From an uncultured Mesonia sp. (lineage in GTDB: Bacteria; Bacteroidota; Bacteroidia; Flavobacteriales; Flavobacteriaceae): a stretch of DNA of 64,000 bases. A model generated the notes under the pieces. That model ran no database searches, was not told the origin of the DNA, and was given only the letters and a program-made list of their open reading frames with translations. Location: contig CANLVH010000007.1 in the NCBI GenBank assembly GCA_947494545.1, positions 1 through 64,000 on the forward strand, written 5' to 3'. A program made the position numbers and the translations under genes. Shown one piece after another: positions 15,316-25,206 of the stretch; position 1 is the first letter of the stretch; every line of letters starts with the position of its first letter.

Positions 15316-17097
15316 ATGAACGATGCTATTTTACATACCATAAACTCACCGGCAGATTTACGCAAGCTCAAGCGAGAGAAACTTCCGCAACTAGCAAAAG
15401 AACTGCGTGAATATATAATAGACATAGTTTCTACCAAAGAAGGTCATTTGGGCGCCAGTTTGGGCGTTGTAGAACTTAGTATTGCGTTGCATTACTTTTT
15501 TGATACGCCAGAAGATTTGCTGGTTTGGGATGTTGGCCACCAAGCTTACGGTCATAAAATATTAACAGGCAGGCGAGATGTATTTAACACAAATAGGCAA
15601 TTTGAAGGCATAAGTGGTTTTCCAAAACCCGAAGAAAGCATTTATGATACTTTTGGAGTAGGTCATAGTTCTACCAGTATTTCGGCAGCTTTAGGGATGG
15701 CACTGGCTTCGCAATTAAAAGGCGATTATAGAAAAAATCATATTGCCGTTATTGGCGATGCTTCTATTGCCAGCGGGATGGCTTTTGAAGGTCTAAATCA
15801 CGCCGGGGTAACCAAAGCTAATTTATGGATTGTTTTAAACGATAATGCAATAGGAATAGACCCCAGTGTTGGCGCATTAAAAGATTATTTAACCAAAGCC
15901 GGAATTGGTAAAAAACCACGCCAAGCTAATATTATAGAAGCCTTAAATTTTAATTATTCCGGACCTATAGACGGGCATTCTATAGATGCTATTATTAACG
16001 CTTTCGCGGAATTAAAAGATAAGAAAGGCCCTAAATTCTTACATATAATTACCAAAAAAGGTAAAGGTTTACAAAAAGCCGAAGAAGACCAAGTGCGTTA
16101 TCACGCACCGGGAAAATTTGATAAAACCACCGGGGCAATTATAGAAACACCCAATAAAAACTTACCTCCCAAATTTCAGGATGTTTTTGGTTTGACATTG
16201 GTAGATTTGGCAAAAGAAAACAAAAAAATAATTGGTATTACTCCTGCTATGCCTACCGGAAGCTCTTTAAAATATATGATGCAAGTTTTTCCGGATCGAG
16301 CGTTAGATGTAGGTATTGCGGAGCAGCACGCAGTAACTTTATCTGCAGGAATGGCTACACAAGGTTTTAAAGTTTTTTGTGCTATTTACTCTACTTTTTT
16401 ACAACGCGCCTACGACCAAGTAATTCACGACGTAGCCTTACAAAATTTACCCGTTGTTTTTTGCATAGACCGTGCTGGTTTGGTTGGCGAAGACGGAGCA
16501 ACACACCACGGGGTGTTTGATATTGCTTATTTACGCCCTATACCCAATCTTATAATCTTGGCTCCATCTAATGCTATAGAATTAAGAAATGCTTTATACA
16601 CGGCTTCTACTTACAGCAATGGACCAATTTGTATAAGATATCCGCGGGGGAGAGGGAAGCTTTTAAATTGGCGAAAATCTTTTGAGATTTTCCCTATTGG
16701 GAAAGCAAAAATTACTGAAAAAGGAAGCAAGATAGCAGTAGTAAGCGTAGGCACTATTATAGAAAATGCTTTAGAAGCCCGTAAACAATTAGAGAATCCT
16801 TCTTTAATTGAAATTATAGATATGCGCAGCATCAAGCCTTTAGATAAAGAAATGCTAGATTACGTAAAAGAAAACTTCTCTACTATTATAACTTTGGAAG
16901 AGGGCGTTATTGCCGGAGGTTTTGGCGAAGCGATAAGCAATTTTTTCACCACCGAGAATCTTGAAAAAAAGGGAAAACAAATTATTAATTTGGGTGTTCC
17001 GGATGCTTTTATTCAACACGGCACCGTAGAAGAATTACACGCTTTATGCGGAATTTCCACGGGGGAATTACTGCAATTATTTCAAGATTTATTGTAA
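15316..17097 (+). CDS. dxs: 1-deoxy-D-xylulose-5-phosphate synthase
   Basis: 593 residues, slightly shorter than the 620 of E. coli, as is usual in Bacteroidota. Thiamine-diphosphate binding residues are seen in GDASIASGMAFEGLNHAG and LNDN (about residues 151-178), the catalytic-Glu region in VGIAEQHAVTLSAGMA, and the C-terminal transketolase domain in VPDAFIQHG. It makes DXP from pyruvate and glyceraldehyde-3-phosphate, the first step of the MEP isoprenoid route. A terminator follows. Confidence 0.95.
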   Translation: MNDAILHTINSPADLRKLKREKLPQLAKELREYIIDIVSTKEGHLGASLGVVELSIALHYFFDTPEDLLVWDVGHQAYGHKILTGRRDVFNTNRQFEGISGFPKPEESIYDTFGVGHSSTSISAALGMALASQLKGDYRKNHIAVIGDASIASGMAFEGLNHAGVTKANLWIVLNDNAIGIDPSVGALKDYLTKAGIGKKPRQANIIEALNFNYSGPIDGHSIDAIINAFAELKDKKGPKFLHIITKKGKGLQKAEEDQVRYHAPGKFDKTTGAIIETPNKNLPPKFQDVFGLTLVDLAKENKKIIGITPAMPTGSSLKYMMQVFPDRALDVGIAEQHAVTLSAGMATQGFKVFCAIYSTFLQRAYDQVIHDVALQNLPVVFCIDRAGLVGEDGATHHGVFDIAYLRPIPNLIILAPSNAIELRNALYTASTYSNGPICIRYPRGRGKLLNWRKSFEIFPIGKAKITEKGSKIAVVSVGTIIENALEARKQLENPSLIEIIDMRSIKPLDKEMLDYVKENFSTIITLEEGVIAGGFGEAISNFFTTENLEKKGKQIINLGVPDAFIQHGTVEELHALCGISTGELLQLFQDLL

Positions 17098-17103
17098 GAA
17101 ACT

Positions 17104-17113
17104 TTCCGTAAAG
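17104..17113 (-). repeat. Decamer CTTTACGGAA (minus strand)
   Basis: An exact copy 7 nt after the dxs stop and upstream of the terminator at 17140. Confidence 0.7.
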
Positions 17114-17139
17114 GCATTATTTTTTTCTTACCAAAAATA

Positions 17140-17175
17140 AAAAACCGAAGCAACAAAAGTGCCGCTTCGGTTTTT
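17140..17175. terminator. Bidirectional terminator between dxs and the M36 protease
   Basis: AAAAACCGAAGC (17140-17151) pairs with GCTTCGGTTTTT (17164-17175) around a 12-nt loop. The A run and T run allow use from both sides. Confidence 0.85.
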
Positions 17176-17196
17176 ATATAAGAACTTCTAACGAAA

Positions 17197-19848
17197 TTAC
17201 TCGATAATAAGTTTTTCCGTTTGTGAAGCTGTATCGTTATTTATCTTTAAGATATATATTCCTGTAGTAAGGTTAGATACATCTATTTGCGTCTGATCTG
17301 TACCTAAATCACGTTGCATTACCGAACGCCCATTAATGTCAAAAATCTGCACTTTTGTATTTCCTGCGGCGGCTTTAGTCTTAATATTAACCAAGTTGTT
17401 TGCCGGATTAGGATAAATAATAAACTGCTCGTTATTATAACTTTGCGCAGCCATATTACATTCTAATACGCTAGCCGGTGGCATATCAAAAGCTTCGGTT
17501 TGGTCTGCCCGATCTAAAGAACTACCTTGATCTGCGCTATAACCTAAGCCTCTAGCGGCAAAAGCACTCCAGATTATACATTGATTTTCGCCATTATTAG
17601 CTTCCATATCGGCTTGTAAGATAGCATCTCTTCCGTCTATAAATCCGGGGTTACAAGCTTGTAATTTCATGCCGTCTACCACCAATTGCATAGCAATATT
17701 ATTACCTCCTGTACCATTATAAATATCCGGATCAAAACCGTGCTCGTCTATAAGACCCCAGGTCATATCCCACAACATAGTTGCCCAAACAAAACCAACC
17801 CCGTGTGGAGCGGATAATTGAAACGTGTTATTGGTATCTCCATAAGTAAAATCGTTGATAGAAAAATCTGTTGAATACGGGGCGCTTCTAAGTCCGCCAC
17901 CATTAGCATCTTGTCCAATTGCATAAGTGGCAATACTTCTAGGGTCTGTGGCCTGATCGCCAGATTTCATAGTCATAGCTAAACTTATGTAATCGCTCCA
18001 GCCTTCGCCCATCTGTTCTGTATATTGTATACAATTACCATTTTCGTCTACTTCTTCACAAGAATAAAGACAGCTGGCATTGGCACTACCGCCGGTTAAC
18101 CTGTTAGAAACTCCGTGACCATATTCGTGTGCTATAATTGTACCGTCTAAAGAGCCGTCTTTTTGATAAGGTCCGCTTTCTATAATTGTTCCGTTTATAG
18201 TTGTTCCTGCTTCAATAGCATTTATCATTGGTACGCCATCTGATAAGGTAAGCATAATGGAAGGAATTGTAATAGTTCCGGAGCTTCCACCCATATTAAT
18301 TGGAGGTCCCGAAACATTATTTACAATAATTACAGCAATGGCGCCGGCTTGTTGCATTGCATTTACTTTATCTACAAAAGAGCATTCGCCTCTGCGTATT
18401 ATGGCTATGTTGCCATCTATTGCGCTTGCATTGGTAATATTATCACAAGCATCATAAGGGTCTATAGAGTTGCCTGCATTGTCATCTTCTGCAATTACAA
18501 AGTCTCCTGTAATTCCGTTTACTGGAATTGATGGGCCAAAATTGGCTGTAGTTCCTGTGTAACTACCTGCAAAATTAGAAGGCGAATTTACCGTTAAGAC
18601 TTGCGGTGCACCAGTTGGTGCCCAAGTAAACATACGCATAACAGGACTTTGCCCATCTGGAGGTGTTCCAAAAGTGGCATTATTACCTGGACCTTGGTTT
18701 GCTCCATCTTGACCTCTAGCATACACAGGATCATTAGCGGTAAAAACAGCACCTCTACCATAGTTATTCTGCTGAAAGTTTCCGCTTGGTTCATCAAAAC
18801 CATAATTATACCATACATCATGCACGATATTATTCCAGTAAAATAAATTAGTTACTGAGGCTTCGATATAGCCATCAGGATCTTGTTGTAGGTTTAAGGC
18901 GAAATCAAAATTCAAGTTACTTCCGCCATCCGGAGCATAGCCTGTTGCGTTATCGCCGTCTCTGTTTTCGTACGCAAAAACATTATTTCCTCGAGTAATG
19001 GTATATTCCGGTCCAACAACTTGATCCGTATCGTGCCATCCGTAAGGAGAACCTAGGGCGTCTGCAGGGTTGTTTTCTAAGCTTCGGTCACCAAAATTGG
19101 GAGATTGGGCAACCATATTATATACATTATATACAGAGCCATCTTGTGGCGAGCTAACTGCTTTAAAACCAAATTTGTTGGCTGCATTTGTATGCATGCG
19201 ATGTGCTAGTGTAGTGTGTTTTTCTGTATCAAAATTACAGGAAACAATCCAATCATCGCGGTGTAGAATTGTTCCGTTATTTGCATCTAAGCGAATATTC
19301 CACCAGTGTGAACCGTCTTTTAATTGTAAACTTACTTCCCACGCCAAGCGCATATTTTCCCCGGAAGGGTAATAAACTTTATATGCTTGTATATTTGTAG
19401 CGGAAATTCCTGCATTGTTAAATTTATAGGTGCCTTCTTCAGAAGAAAGAAGTTCTAAACCTGTTGGAGTAAGATTTAAAGCAGTAGCAACTTTATTTAC
19501 TGCTTGTATAGCACCAAAAGCGGTTTGCGTAGTATTTGCTTTTGCAGTTAAACCACTTATAAAATTATCTTTTGCTTGCGTTACACGTCCGTTTTTTACC
19601 AAAAAACTACCCATTGCATTAAATACCGGAACGTTTTGATGGTGTTGTTGAACGTAAACCATTTGGCCATCGAGGCTCTTGGAAAAGTGTTGATTACTTA
19701 TTTGCATTCCTGTTATATCGCTTTGTTTAAGCGAGGAATTGGAAGATAAATAGCTCTGAATCGTGCTGATATCTACACTTTGCGCCATTACACTCATGGG
19801 GACGAGCATAAGCGCTATAAAAAAGCTTGAAAAATATTTTTTCAACAT
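17197..19848 (-). CDS. Secreted M36-like (fungalysin) metalloprotease with T9SS sorting domain
   Basis: 883 residues. The signal peptide is MLKKYFSSFFIALMLVPMSVMAQ. The FTP-type propeptide spans about residues 25-190. The catalytic zinc motif HEYGHG is at about residue 573, with the downstream GEGWSDYISL helix supplying the third ligand Glu. A PA domain (VPSI..., GNIAIIRRGECSFVDK) is inserted at about residues 440-555. The C-terminal 75 residues are a type A sorting domain: FIIYPNPANN, then FDINGRSV, then a GIYILKI.. strand and KLIIE. It is expected to be exported by Sec and then the type IX system and either anchored or released. Confidence 0.9.
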   Translation of the reverse strand: MLKKYFSSFFIALMLVPMSVMAQSVDISTIQSYLSSNSSLKQSDITGMQISNQHFSKSLDGQMVYVQQHHQNVPVFNAMGSFLVKNGRVTQAKDNFISGLTAKANTTQTAFGAIQAVNKVATALNLTPTGLELLSSEEGTYKFNNAGISATNIQAYKVYYPSGENMRLAWEVSLQLKDGSHWWNIRLDANNGTILHRDDWIVSCNFDTEKHTTLAHRMHTNAANKFGFKAVSSPQDGSVYNVYNMVAQSPNFGDRSLENNPADALGSPYGWHDTDQVVGPEYTITRGNNVFAYENRDGDNATGYAPDGGSNLNFDFALNLQQDPDGYIEASVTNLFYWNNIVHDVWYNYGFDEPSGNFQQNNYGRGAVFTANDPVYARGQDGANQGPGNNATFGTPPDGQSPVMRMFTWAPTGAPQVLTVNSPSNFAGSYTGTTANFGPSIPVNGITGDFVIAEDDNAGNSIDPYDACDNITNASAIDGNIAIIRRGECSFVDKVNAMQQAGAIAVIIVNNVSGPPINMGGSSGTITIPSIMLTLSDGVPMINAIEAGTTINGTIIESGPYQKDGSLDGTIIAHEYGHGVSNRLTGGSANASCLYSCEEVDENGNCIQYTEQMGEGWSDYISLAMTMKSGDQATDPRSIATYAIGQDANGGGLRSAPYSTDFSINDFTYGDTNNTFQLSAPHGVGFVWATMLWDMTWGLIDEHGFDPDIYNGTGGNNIAMQLVVDGMKLQACNPGFIDGRDAILQADMEANNGENQCIIWSAFAARGLGYSADQGSSLDRADQTEAFDMPPASVLECNMAAQSYNNEQFIIYPNPANNLVNIKTKAAAGNTKVQIFDINGRSVMQRDLGTDQTQIDVSNLTTGIYILKINNDTASQTEKLIIE

Positions 19849-19949
19849 AAGTTAAGTTTTGAAATGTTAAATTTTCGCTAAAAATATATAAATAAATACG
19901 GTATTCCTACCTAACGATTGTTAAAAGTATTTTTTTTAACTAGTCTTTT

Positions 19950-21296
19950 TTAAAAAATATGTAATCCTGATAATTTTTTGTAATCCCTCAGTGCATTGCC
20001 ATCTGTTAAAGCGGCGACTTGGCTACATAAAGATATTAACCAGGTATAAGTATCTGTTTTCTCTAAAGGGATATCTTTTAAAAAATTTTTATAAAGCAAT
20101 TTATCGTAATTACCAGATTTTTGATTAATGGTATTTTCAATAGCTTGGGTGTAGGAATCTAAGAGGGTAGAAATTATTTTATAACCCGCAATTTCTTTTT
20201 CTGTTACTTCTTTACTTTCATAGATTTTTTTTCGACTAATGCTGAGAATATCATCTATTTGCGCAGTAAATCTCGTCTTTTTTAAAAGAGCGGTATCAAA
20301 ATTACCATTTAAGATAGCGGTTTCATTTTCCATAAAAACCCTTTCTGCTTCTTCTATTAACGTGCTAATAGCAAGAGAACGTAAATAACCTAACCTGCTG
20401 TTGGTAGTGGTAAGTTGGTTATATTTTTCTGTGTAAATTTTGTCTTTTACAAGTTTTATAAGGTATTCTAAAGCTAATTCTTCTTCAATTAAGCCTAAAT
20501 TTATACCGTCTTCAAAATCTATAATGGTATAACAAATGTCGTCTGCGGCTTCTACCAAAAATGCCAGCGGATGACGGGCGTACCTGATGTTGTTATCTTT
20601 AGAAACTTTTTTTATTCCCAATTCAGTGGCAACGGTATTAAAAATCTCTTTTTCACTTTGAAAAAAACCAAACTTTTTGTCGCTTACCATTTTGGTGGGT
20701 TTGTGCGGTAAGGACTCTTTAGGATATTTGGTAAAAGCGCCCAGCGTAGCATACGAAAGTCGTAAACCATCTTTAATCCCGTGTCTGGTTTGCGTTAAGA
20801 GTTTAAAGCCGTTGGCGTTACCTTCAAAATTAGTGAGGTCTTGGTATTGCTTTTCGGTAAGTTGTTCTTTAAAGCGCTTGCCGTTACCGGTTTTAAAATA
20901 TTCGCCAATAGCTTTTTCTCCAGAGTGTCCAAAAGGAGGGTTGCCAATATCGTGTGCTAGAGCAGCGGCGGCTACAATGGCGCCAAAATCGTTAAATTTG
21001 TAGGCGTAAGTTTTAGAAAGTTCGGGGTATTTTTCTATAATTTTCTTTCCTACGTTTCTTCCTAAAGACCTGCCCACAACAGAAACTTCTAAGCTATGCG
21101 TTAAACGCGTATGTACAAAGTCTGTTTTGGAAAGCGGAATAACCTGCGTTTTATCTTGTAGACTTCTAAAGGCAGACGAAAAAATAACGCGGTCATAGTC
21201 TACTTCAAAGCCCAAGCGGGTATCGTCCTGATCTTTTCGTAAACGCGGTTTTGTATCTCCGTAACGGTTTAAAGAGAGTAGTTCTTGCCAATTCAT
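19950..21296 (-). CDS. dgt: dGTP triphosphohydrolase-like HD protein
   Basis: 448 residues. The start SLNRYGDTKPR is followed by the dGTPase core: FSSAFRSLQDKTQV, THSLEVSVVGRSLG and the metal-binding HD motif AAALAHDIGNPPFGHSGE. It hydrolyses dNTPs (dGTP in the classical enzyme) to deoxynucleoside and triphosphate. The length is in the range of type 1 Bacteroidota homologs. It is alone in its transcription unit, with a 590-nt gene-free stretch upstream. Confidence 0.9.
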   Translation of the reverse strand: MNWQELLSLNRYGDTKPRLRKDQDDTRLGFEVDYDRVIFSSAFRSLQDKTQVIPLSKTDFVHTRLTHSLEVSVVGRSLGRNVGKKIIEKYPELSKTYAYKFNDFGAIVAAAALAHDIGNPPFGHSGEKAIGEYFKTGNGKRFKEQLTEKQYQDLTNFEGNANGFKLLTQTRHGIKDGLRLSYATLGAFTKYPKESLPHKPTKMVSDKKFGFFQSEKEIFNTVATELGIKKVSKDNNIRYARHPLAFLVEAADDICYTIIDFEDGINLGLIEEELALEYLIKLVKDKIYTEKYNQLTTTNSRLGYLRSLAISTLIEEAERVFMENETAILNGNFDTALLKKTRFTAQIDDILSISRKKIYESKEVTEKEIAGYKIISTLLDSYTQAIENTINQKSGNYDKLLYKNFLKDIPLEKTDTYTWLISLCSQVAALTDGNALRDYKKLSGLHIF

Positions 21297-21884
21297 AGCT
21301 GAGTTTTGCGTGTAAAAATACTAAACTTGTTGCGATTTTTGGCTATGAATAAAAATTAAGAAATTGTTAGAAGAGCTATAAGTTTTATGCTTTACGCGGA
21401 ATTTTTAAAGGAATATAAAACAACTTGCATTTTAAGCGGTTTTGTCTTTTTCTTATTCAGCTTATTCAATACAAGCTAAGCTTTGAAGCTTTTTTGCAAG
21501 AATTAAAAAAGCACTCCCAAGTTATTGCGAAGGTATTGCAAATTACTAACTATACTCCCTAACATAAAACACAAATTCCTTTGCTTTTTACTTGTTATGG
21601 AGTGCTTAAAATTTAGTTGTGGTTTTAGTTCTTCTAAATGTTTATAAGGTTTTTTTTCAGAAATCGTAAATTAAATTCTGTAATAAGCGGTGTTCCTTTA
21701 TGGTATAAAGTGTCACCGAGAATTTTTGATGCAAATTATAATGCTTAAGACTATCTTCTTTAAACAGCATAAGGTTTAAACTTAAAAACGAATTCTAATT
21801 ATTTTTGCCTTAATACATTTTCTCTGCAAATCTTACACGGAGAGAAATTGGCACATATTTCCTTATAAAGTAATGAACATTAAA
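21297..21884. other. 590-nt gene-free spacer
   Basis: No coding frame of note. AAGCACTCC at 21509-21517 and GGAGTGCTT at 21599-21607 could pair across 81 nt. Nothing else is identified. Confidence 0.4.
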
Positions 21885-22592
21885 TTATTCTCTTACACAG
21901 TTTATAACTATATATTGAGCATCAATACTTAAATTGGTATCATCTAGTTGAATAATGTTCCAAGTTTCAGAATCTGTATCCATAGAAATTTCTATTTGTG
22001 CTTCATTTATAATTTCATACATATAAACTGAACTATTGGAATTACATTCAGTGCTGTTATTTTCGTTAAAATGTTTTATTTCGATAGTGCCGTTTTCCTT
22101 AAAATCTAAATAACTATTTTTTTGACAATCATTTAAGGGCTCCTCTCCCTCTATGCTGGCGTAATACCATTTACCCAATACCAGTTCTGCGGTAGTTTTT
22201 TCTCTCACACTAAAAGAAGCTAAGTTACTTGTAGTGGTGTTGCCATTACTGTCTTTGGCTACCACTTGCCAATAATAGGTGGTTTCCGGTTCTAATTCTT
22301 CTTCTACATCTAAAAAATTAAAGCTATGGTTAGTTGCAATAATATTTTGTGGCGGATTTTGGGTGTCTAAGTAAACATCGTAAGTAATATTTTCATCATT
22401 TGGATGTGTCGCTTCCTCCCAAGTAAATGTTGGTAGCAAATCTACATTACCACTATTGTTGGGTGTTAATAGGTTAAAATCGTCTGGTCCTTGTTGGGCG
22501 GTAGTATCGTCATCATTACTACAAGCGGATAATAAGGTTAGACTGATAAACAAGATAAAGATGTTACTTTTTAAAAAAATTGATTTCCTCAT
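21885..22592 (-). CDS. Lipoprotein with fibronectin-III-like and lipocalin-like parts
   Basis: 235 residues. The lipoprotein signal ends LLSACSNDDD. Residues about 35-130 form an FN3-like unit (FTWEEATHPNDENITYDVYLD ... TTYYWQVVAKDSNGNTTTS). The C-terminal part starts LVLGKWYYASIEG, a lipocalin-like lipoprotein pattern. The SNDDD stretch after the Cys is the typical surface-lipoprotein export signal of Bacteroidota, so it is probably on the cell surface. Its role is unknown. Confidence 0.65.
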   Translation of the reverse strand: MRKSIFLKSNIFILFISLTLLSACSNDDDTTAQQGPDDFNLLTPNNSGNVDLLPTFTWEEATHPNDENITYDVYLDTQNPPQNIIATNHSFNFLDVEEELEPETTYYWQVVAKDSNGNTTTSNLASFSVREKTTAELVLGKWYYASIEGEEPLNDCQKNSYLDFKENGTIEIKHFNENNSTECNSNSSVYMYEIINEAQIEISMDTDSETWNIIQLDDTNLSIDAQYIVINCVRE

Positions 22593-22632
22593 TCTTAAAA
22601 TTAATTTGAATAGTTAAATTAGTTTAGAGAAT

Positions 22633-22671
22633 ACCCGCGCCAAAACTGTAAATTTAGTGGTTGGCACGGGT
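22633..22671. terminator. Hairpin between two lipoprotein genes
   Basis: ACCCGCGCCAA (22633-22643) pairs with TTGGCACGGGT (22661-22671) with one mismatch around a 17-nt loop. There is no strong T run, so it may be a weak terminator or an mRNA-processing or stability hairpin. Confidence 0.5.
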
Positions 22672-22694
22672 AAGTTTAGTTTTGTGTTTTTTGT

Positions 22695-23279
22695 TTAAAA
22701 TAATCCGGAATTAAAACGAAATGTACCGGTTATATTTATTTGTTCTACTTCTTCGGTAGTAATATCATCAAAAGTTCCGTCTAATTGCATATCAAAAGAT
22801 GCTGCGCCGCCGGCTGCAGATACTTCAAAAACTTCTAAATTACTAATGCTTACACTACCACCGGTAGAAGAATATCCGCTGGTAAAACCATCAAAAGTTA
22901 TAATTAGACCGGATACTTGCATAGTGTCTTCCCACTCATCAGGATCTCCCAAGGGTAAGGCCTGATCGTTTGATATGGCTAAGCCGCCAGACATAAATAA
23001 ATTGTTTGTTTGGTCACTTATGGTTAAGGTTATAGCCTCTTGCCCTTGTTCTTGATCGTTAAGATATACTGCAGACATACCACCTTCTTCGTAATCTTCG
23101 TCTAAATTCCAGGTTTTGCTGTATTCTCCAACTCCTTCAATAGTTATGTCGTAAGAACTTACGCCATTACTTGGTTCTCCCGGACCGGTAGGTCCGCCAT
23201 CGTCGTCACTGCTACAGGCTACAAAAGTAAAACTAAAAGCTAGGAGCAGTATTTTTAAATTTTGTTGAATAAATTTCAT
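22695..23279 (-). CDS. Lipoprotein of unknown function
   Basis: 194 residues. The signal ends FTFVACSSDDDGG, a lipobox followed by an acidic run typical of surface lipoproteins in this phylum. The mature part is beta-rich, with SGGLAISND, FDGFTSGYSSTGGS and a late TGTFRFNSGLF strand. No named domain is recognised. It lies 47 nt downstream of the outer-membrane-barrel gene on the same strand, probably in one operon. Confidence 0.6.
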   Translation of the reverse strand: MKFIQQNLKILLLAFSFTFVACSSDDDGGPTGPGEPSNGVSSYDITIEGVGEYSKTWNLDEDYEEGGMSAVYLNDQEQGQEAITLTISDQTNNLFMSGGLAISNDQALPLGDPDEWEDTMQVSGLIITFDGFTSGYSSTGGSVSISNLEVFEVSAAGGAASFDMQLDGTFDDITTEEVEQINITGTFRFNSGLF

Positions 23280-23326
23280 CGTATTTGTTTTTATGTGTTT
23301 GTAATTTTTATGCTTTTAAAAGAAGT

Positions 23327-23842
23327 TTAAATTTTAAATTTAACACCGGCGCCAATAACCAACTGCCCATCGTCTATTATTACATATTTTAGATTGGCAA
23401 ATGGCATAATGTTGCTACCTAAATCAAGGTTTACTCCCGCGCCCAAGTTTAAACCTATTTTGCCGTCGCTGGCTTCGTAACTTCCGCCGCCGTAAGCCCC
23501 AAAATCTACATCTGATTTAACTTCTATTTGGCTGTAATTTATACCTGCCAAACCAAAAACTTGAAAACCTTCGTCTTGTAAGAAGTAATAATTGGCATCT
23601 GCGTTAAGCTCCCACCAATTCCATTTTATAGGTCCTTCTTCTTTAGGTAGGTAATAGATAAAGCTTGGTGCTATGCTTAGCTTCTCTAAAATACCAAACT
23701 CTGCCGTGGCACCTATACCAATATTCTCTATTTCAGAACCATAAGCAAGCATACCGCCAACTCTGGTTTCTACTTGTGCGTTGCTTATAAAAAGACCGCC
23801 AATTAATAGACAAAAGCTAGTAATACATAATTTTAGTTTCAT
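23327..23842 (-). CDS. Small outer membrane beta-barrel protein
   Basis: 171 residues. The signal peptide ends SNAQ. Alternating amphipathic strands (VGGMLAYGSE, IGIGATAEFGIL, NADANYYFL, FQVFGLAGINYSQ, IGLNLGAGVNLDL, LVIGAGVKFKI) end with a charged-hydrophobic last strand, as in eight-stranded outer membrane barrels. It fits the porin-family or OmpW/OmpX-like fold. The specific role is unknown. Confidence 0.7.
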   Translation of the reverse strand: MKLKLCITSFCLLIGGLFISNAQVETRVGGMLAYGSEIENIGIGATAEFGILEKLSIAPSFIYYLPKEEGPIKWNWWELNADANYYFLQDEGFQVFGLAGINYSQIEVKSDVDFGAYGGGSYEASDGKIGLNLGAGVNLDLGSNIMPFANLKYVIIDDGQLVIGAGVKFKI

Positions 23843-23881
23843 AATGTTTGCGAATTATAATTAGTTAAAAGTTTACGTTAG

Positions 23882-24229
23882 TTATAGGTTTTGGAACCAG
23901 TTCTCGTAATGGGTTCCTAAAACAGGTACCGGTTTTTGTTTGCTGTTTATTGCGTTTAACAATCCCATAATCCATAAATAAAGAAGAAAGAAGGTTCCTA
24001 GAATAGAAACTATCCAGCCTAGAATTGGTATTAATCCAATTACTCCCAGCGCCAAACCACTTAACATTAATCCTAAAGATTGCTTTATATGGTATTGGGC
24101 ATAGTTACTTTTTTCTTCATTATTCATAACAAAGGCTACAATTAGTCCTATTAAGGTGAGATATGCTATTATGCCAATGTTCTTCTCTTTATCTGCAATT
24201 TCTATTTTATGTTCTGCTTGTGTTTGCAT
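23882..24229 (-). CDS. DUF4870-type membrane protein
   Basis: 115 residues with three membrane segments (about 20-36, 48-66, 72-92). EEKSNYAQYHIKQSLGLML and LLYLWIMGLLNAINSKQKPVP are characteristic of the DUF4870/Tic20-like family. Function unknown. It lies 18 nt downstream of the DUF4412-like gene and is probably cotranscribed. Confidence 0.75.
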   Translation of the reverse strand: MQTQAEHKIEIADKEKNIGIIAYLTLIGLIVAFVMNNEEKSNYAQYHIKQSLGLMLSGLALGVIGLIPILGWIVSILGTFFLLYLWIMGLLNAINSKQKPVPVLGTHYENWFQNL

Positions 24230-24247
24230 AATTTTTATCTTTAGCGT

Positions 24248-25048
24248 TTAAAATTGTTGGTAACCACCGGTAGAAAAGTCATAATCTGTTTTGGTAAGAT
24301 CTACACAGCGCATTTCCATATTTCTTTTGCTTTTTCTTTTATGTTTCATTTTCATATACATAACCAAAGCATTTTCTGCCATAGCTAGCTCTTCAGGAAA
24401 ATTGGTGTTTTTATCCTGCCCAAAGCCCACCATACTCACGGGTGCATCTGTTGTGTAATAAAAATCTATGCTATAGTCTTCGTTCTCAAAACGTTTACCT
24501 TGACAGTTGTAGCCCAGAAAGGTTTTGTTTGGTAAATTGGTATACGTATAATCGCCGGTAGCATCTTCTGCTTCGGTTTGTGAAAGATCTAAGCTAGAAG
24601 ACTGCATCATTTTTCTTCCGCCGGCATTCATAAAGGTATATTGCATATCCTTATCGCCATCTGTTATTAAAAACATTCCTACAGAAGCGGGACCGGTTTC
24701 TATGCCCATATAATCTCCTTTTTTAGTTAGAAAGTAAACCATGTTCATTTCATGATCCTGCGTTTTCATTTGCATCGTATAACGATAGTCAAAACTATAA
24801 GTGCTTTTCGGTGCCTTTTTAACAGAAGAGCTTTTTGAGCGTTTCTTTTTCTTTCTGGTAGAATTAAAAATACCATCCATGCCTTTGCCAACCTCGTCCC
24901 CGGTTTTGTCGGCACTTTTGTCTAAGACTACATCTTCGGCTTTTTTCTCTACTCTCTTTTTTAGTTTTTCTAAAAACTGTCCTTGTGCGGGTTGATAGAA
25001 TAGTAGGAAGACAAGTCCTAAAAATCCTATTTTCAGTAAATTTTGCAT
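24248..25048 (-). CDS. DUF4412-like exported protein
   Basis: 266 residues from the ATG at 25048; a TTG at 25075 would add nine polar residues before the signal. Signal peptide LLKIGFLGLVFLLFYQPAQG is followed by a very basic region with RKKKKRSKSSSVKK at about 65-78, and then a beta domain with VYFLTKKGDYMGIE and LPNKTFLGYNCQGKRFE, typical of DUF4412. It leads the minus-strand run of envelope genes and is divergent from the LytTR regulator. Phased repeats in between make it a likely target of that regulator. Confidence 0.65.
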   Translation of the reverse strand: MQNLLKIGFLGLVFLLFYQPAQGQFLEKLKKRVEKKAEDVVLDKSADKTGDEVGKGMDGIFNSTRKKKKRSKSSSVKKAPKSTYSFDYRYTMQMKTQDHEMNMVYFLTKKGDYMGIETGPASVGMFLITDGDKDMQYTFMNAGGRKMMQSSSLDLSQTEAEDATGDYTYTNLPNKTFLGYNCQGKRFENEDYSIDFYYTTDAPVSMVGFGQDKNTNFPEELAMAENALVMYMKMKHKRKSKRNMEMRCVDLTKTDYDFSTGGYQQF

Positions 25049-25132
25049 AGCGTGTTGTGTTTTAGGTTGTCCCAAATATCACAGCTTAAAAGCTTACATA
25101 AAAGACAAAATATATAATGGCACCTAAAAAAT

Positions 25133-25167
25133 GTATAGTTGGTGAAGTTTGCTGTATAATTGGAAAA
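25133..25167. promoter_or_regulatory. Direct repeats 21 bp apart, candidate LytTR site (pair 1)
   Basis: GTATAGTTGG at 25133-25142 and GTATAATTGG at 25154-25163 match at 9 of 10 bases and start exactly 21 bp apart. LytTR-domain regulators bind two direct repeats of about 9 bp separated by 12-13 bp, so both phase and sequence (TATAGTT, compare ACAGTT) fit. The site lies 85-120 nt upstream of the DUF4412-like start. Confidence 0.55.
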
Positions 25168-25206
25168 TGAAACCTGTCGTGTTTTTTTCAGGGAAGAAAT
25201 TACAAG

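Noticed and set aside
17197..19848. Several open frames on the plus strand opposite the M36 protease
   Set aside because: They are shadows of a long, well-conserved coding region and have no start signals or domains. The same applies opposite the reprolysin-like protease at 39593-42871.
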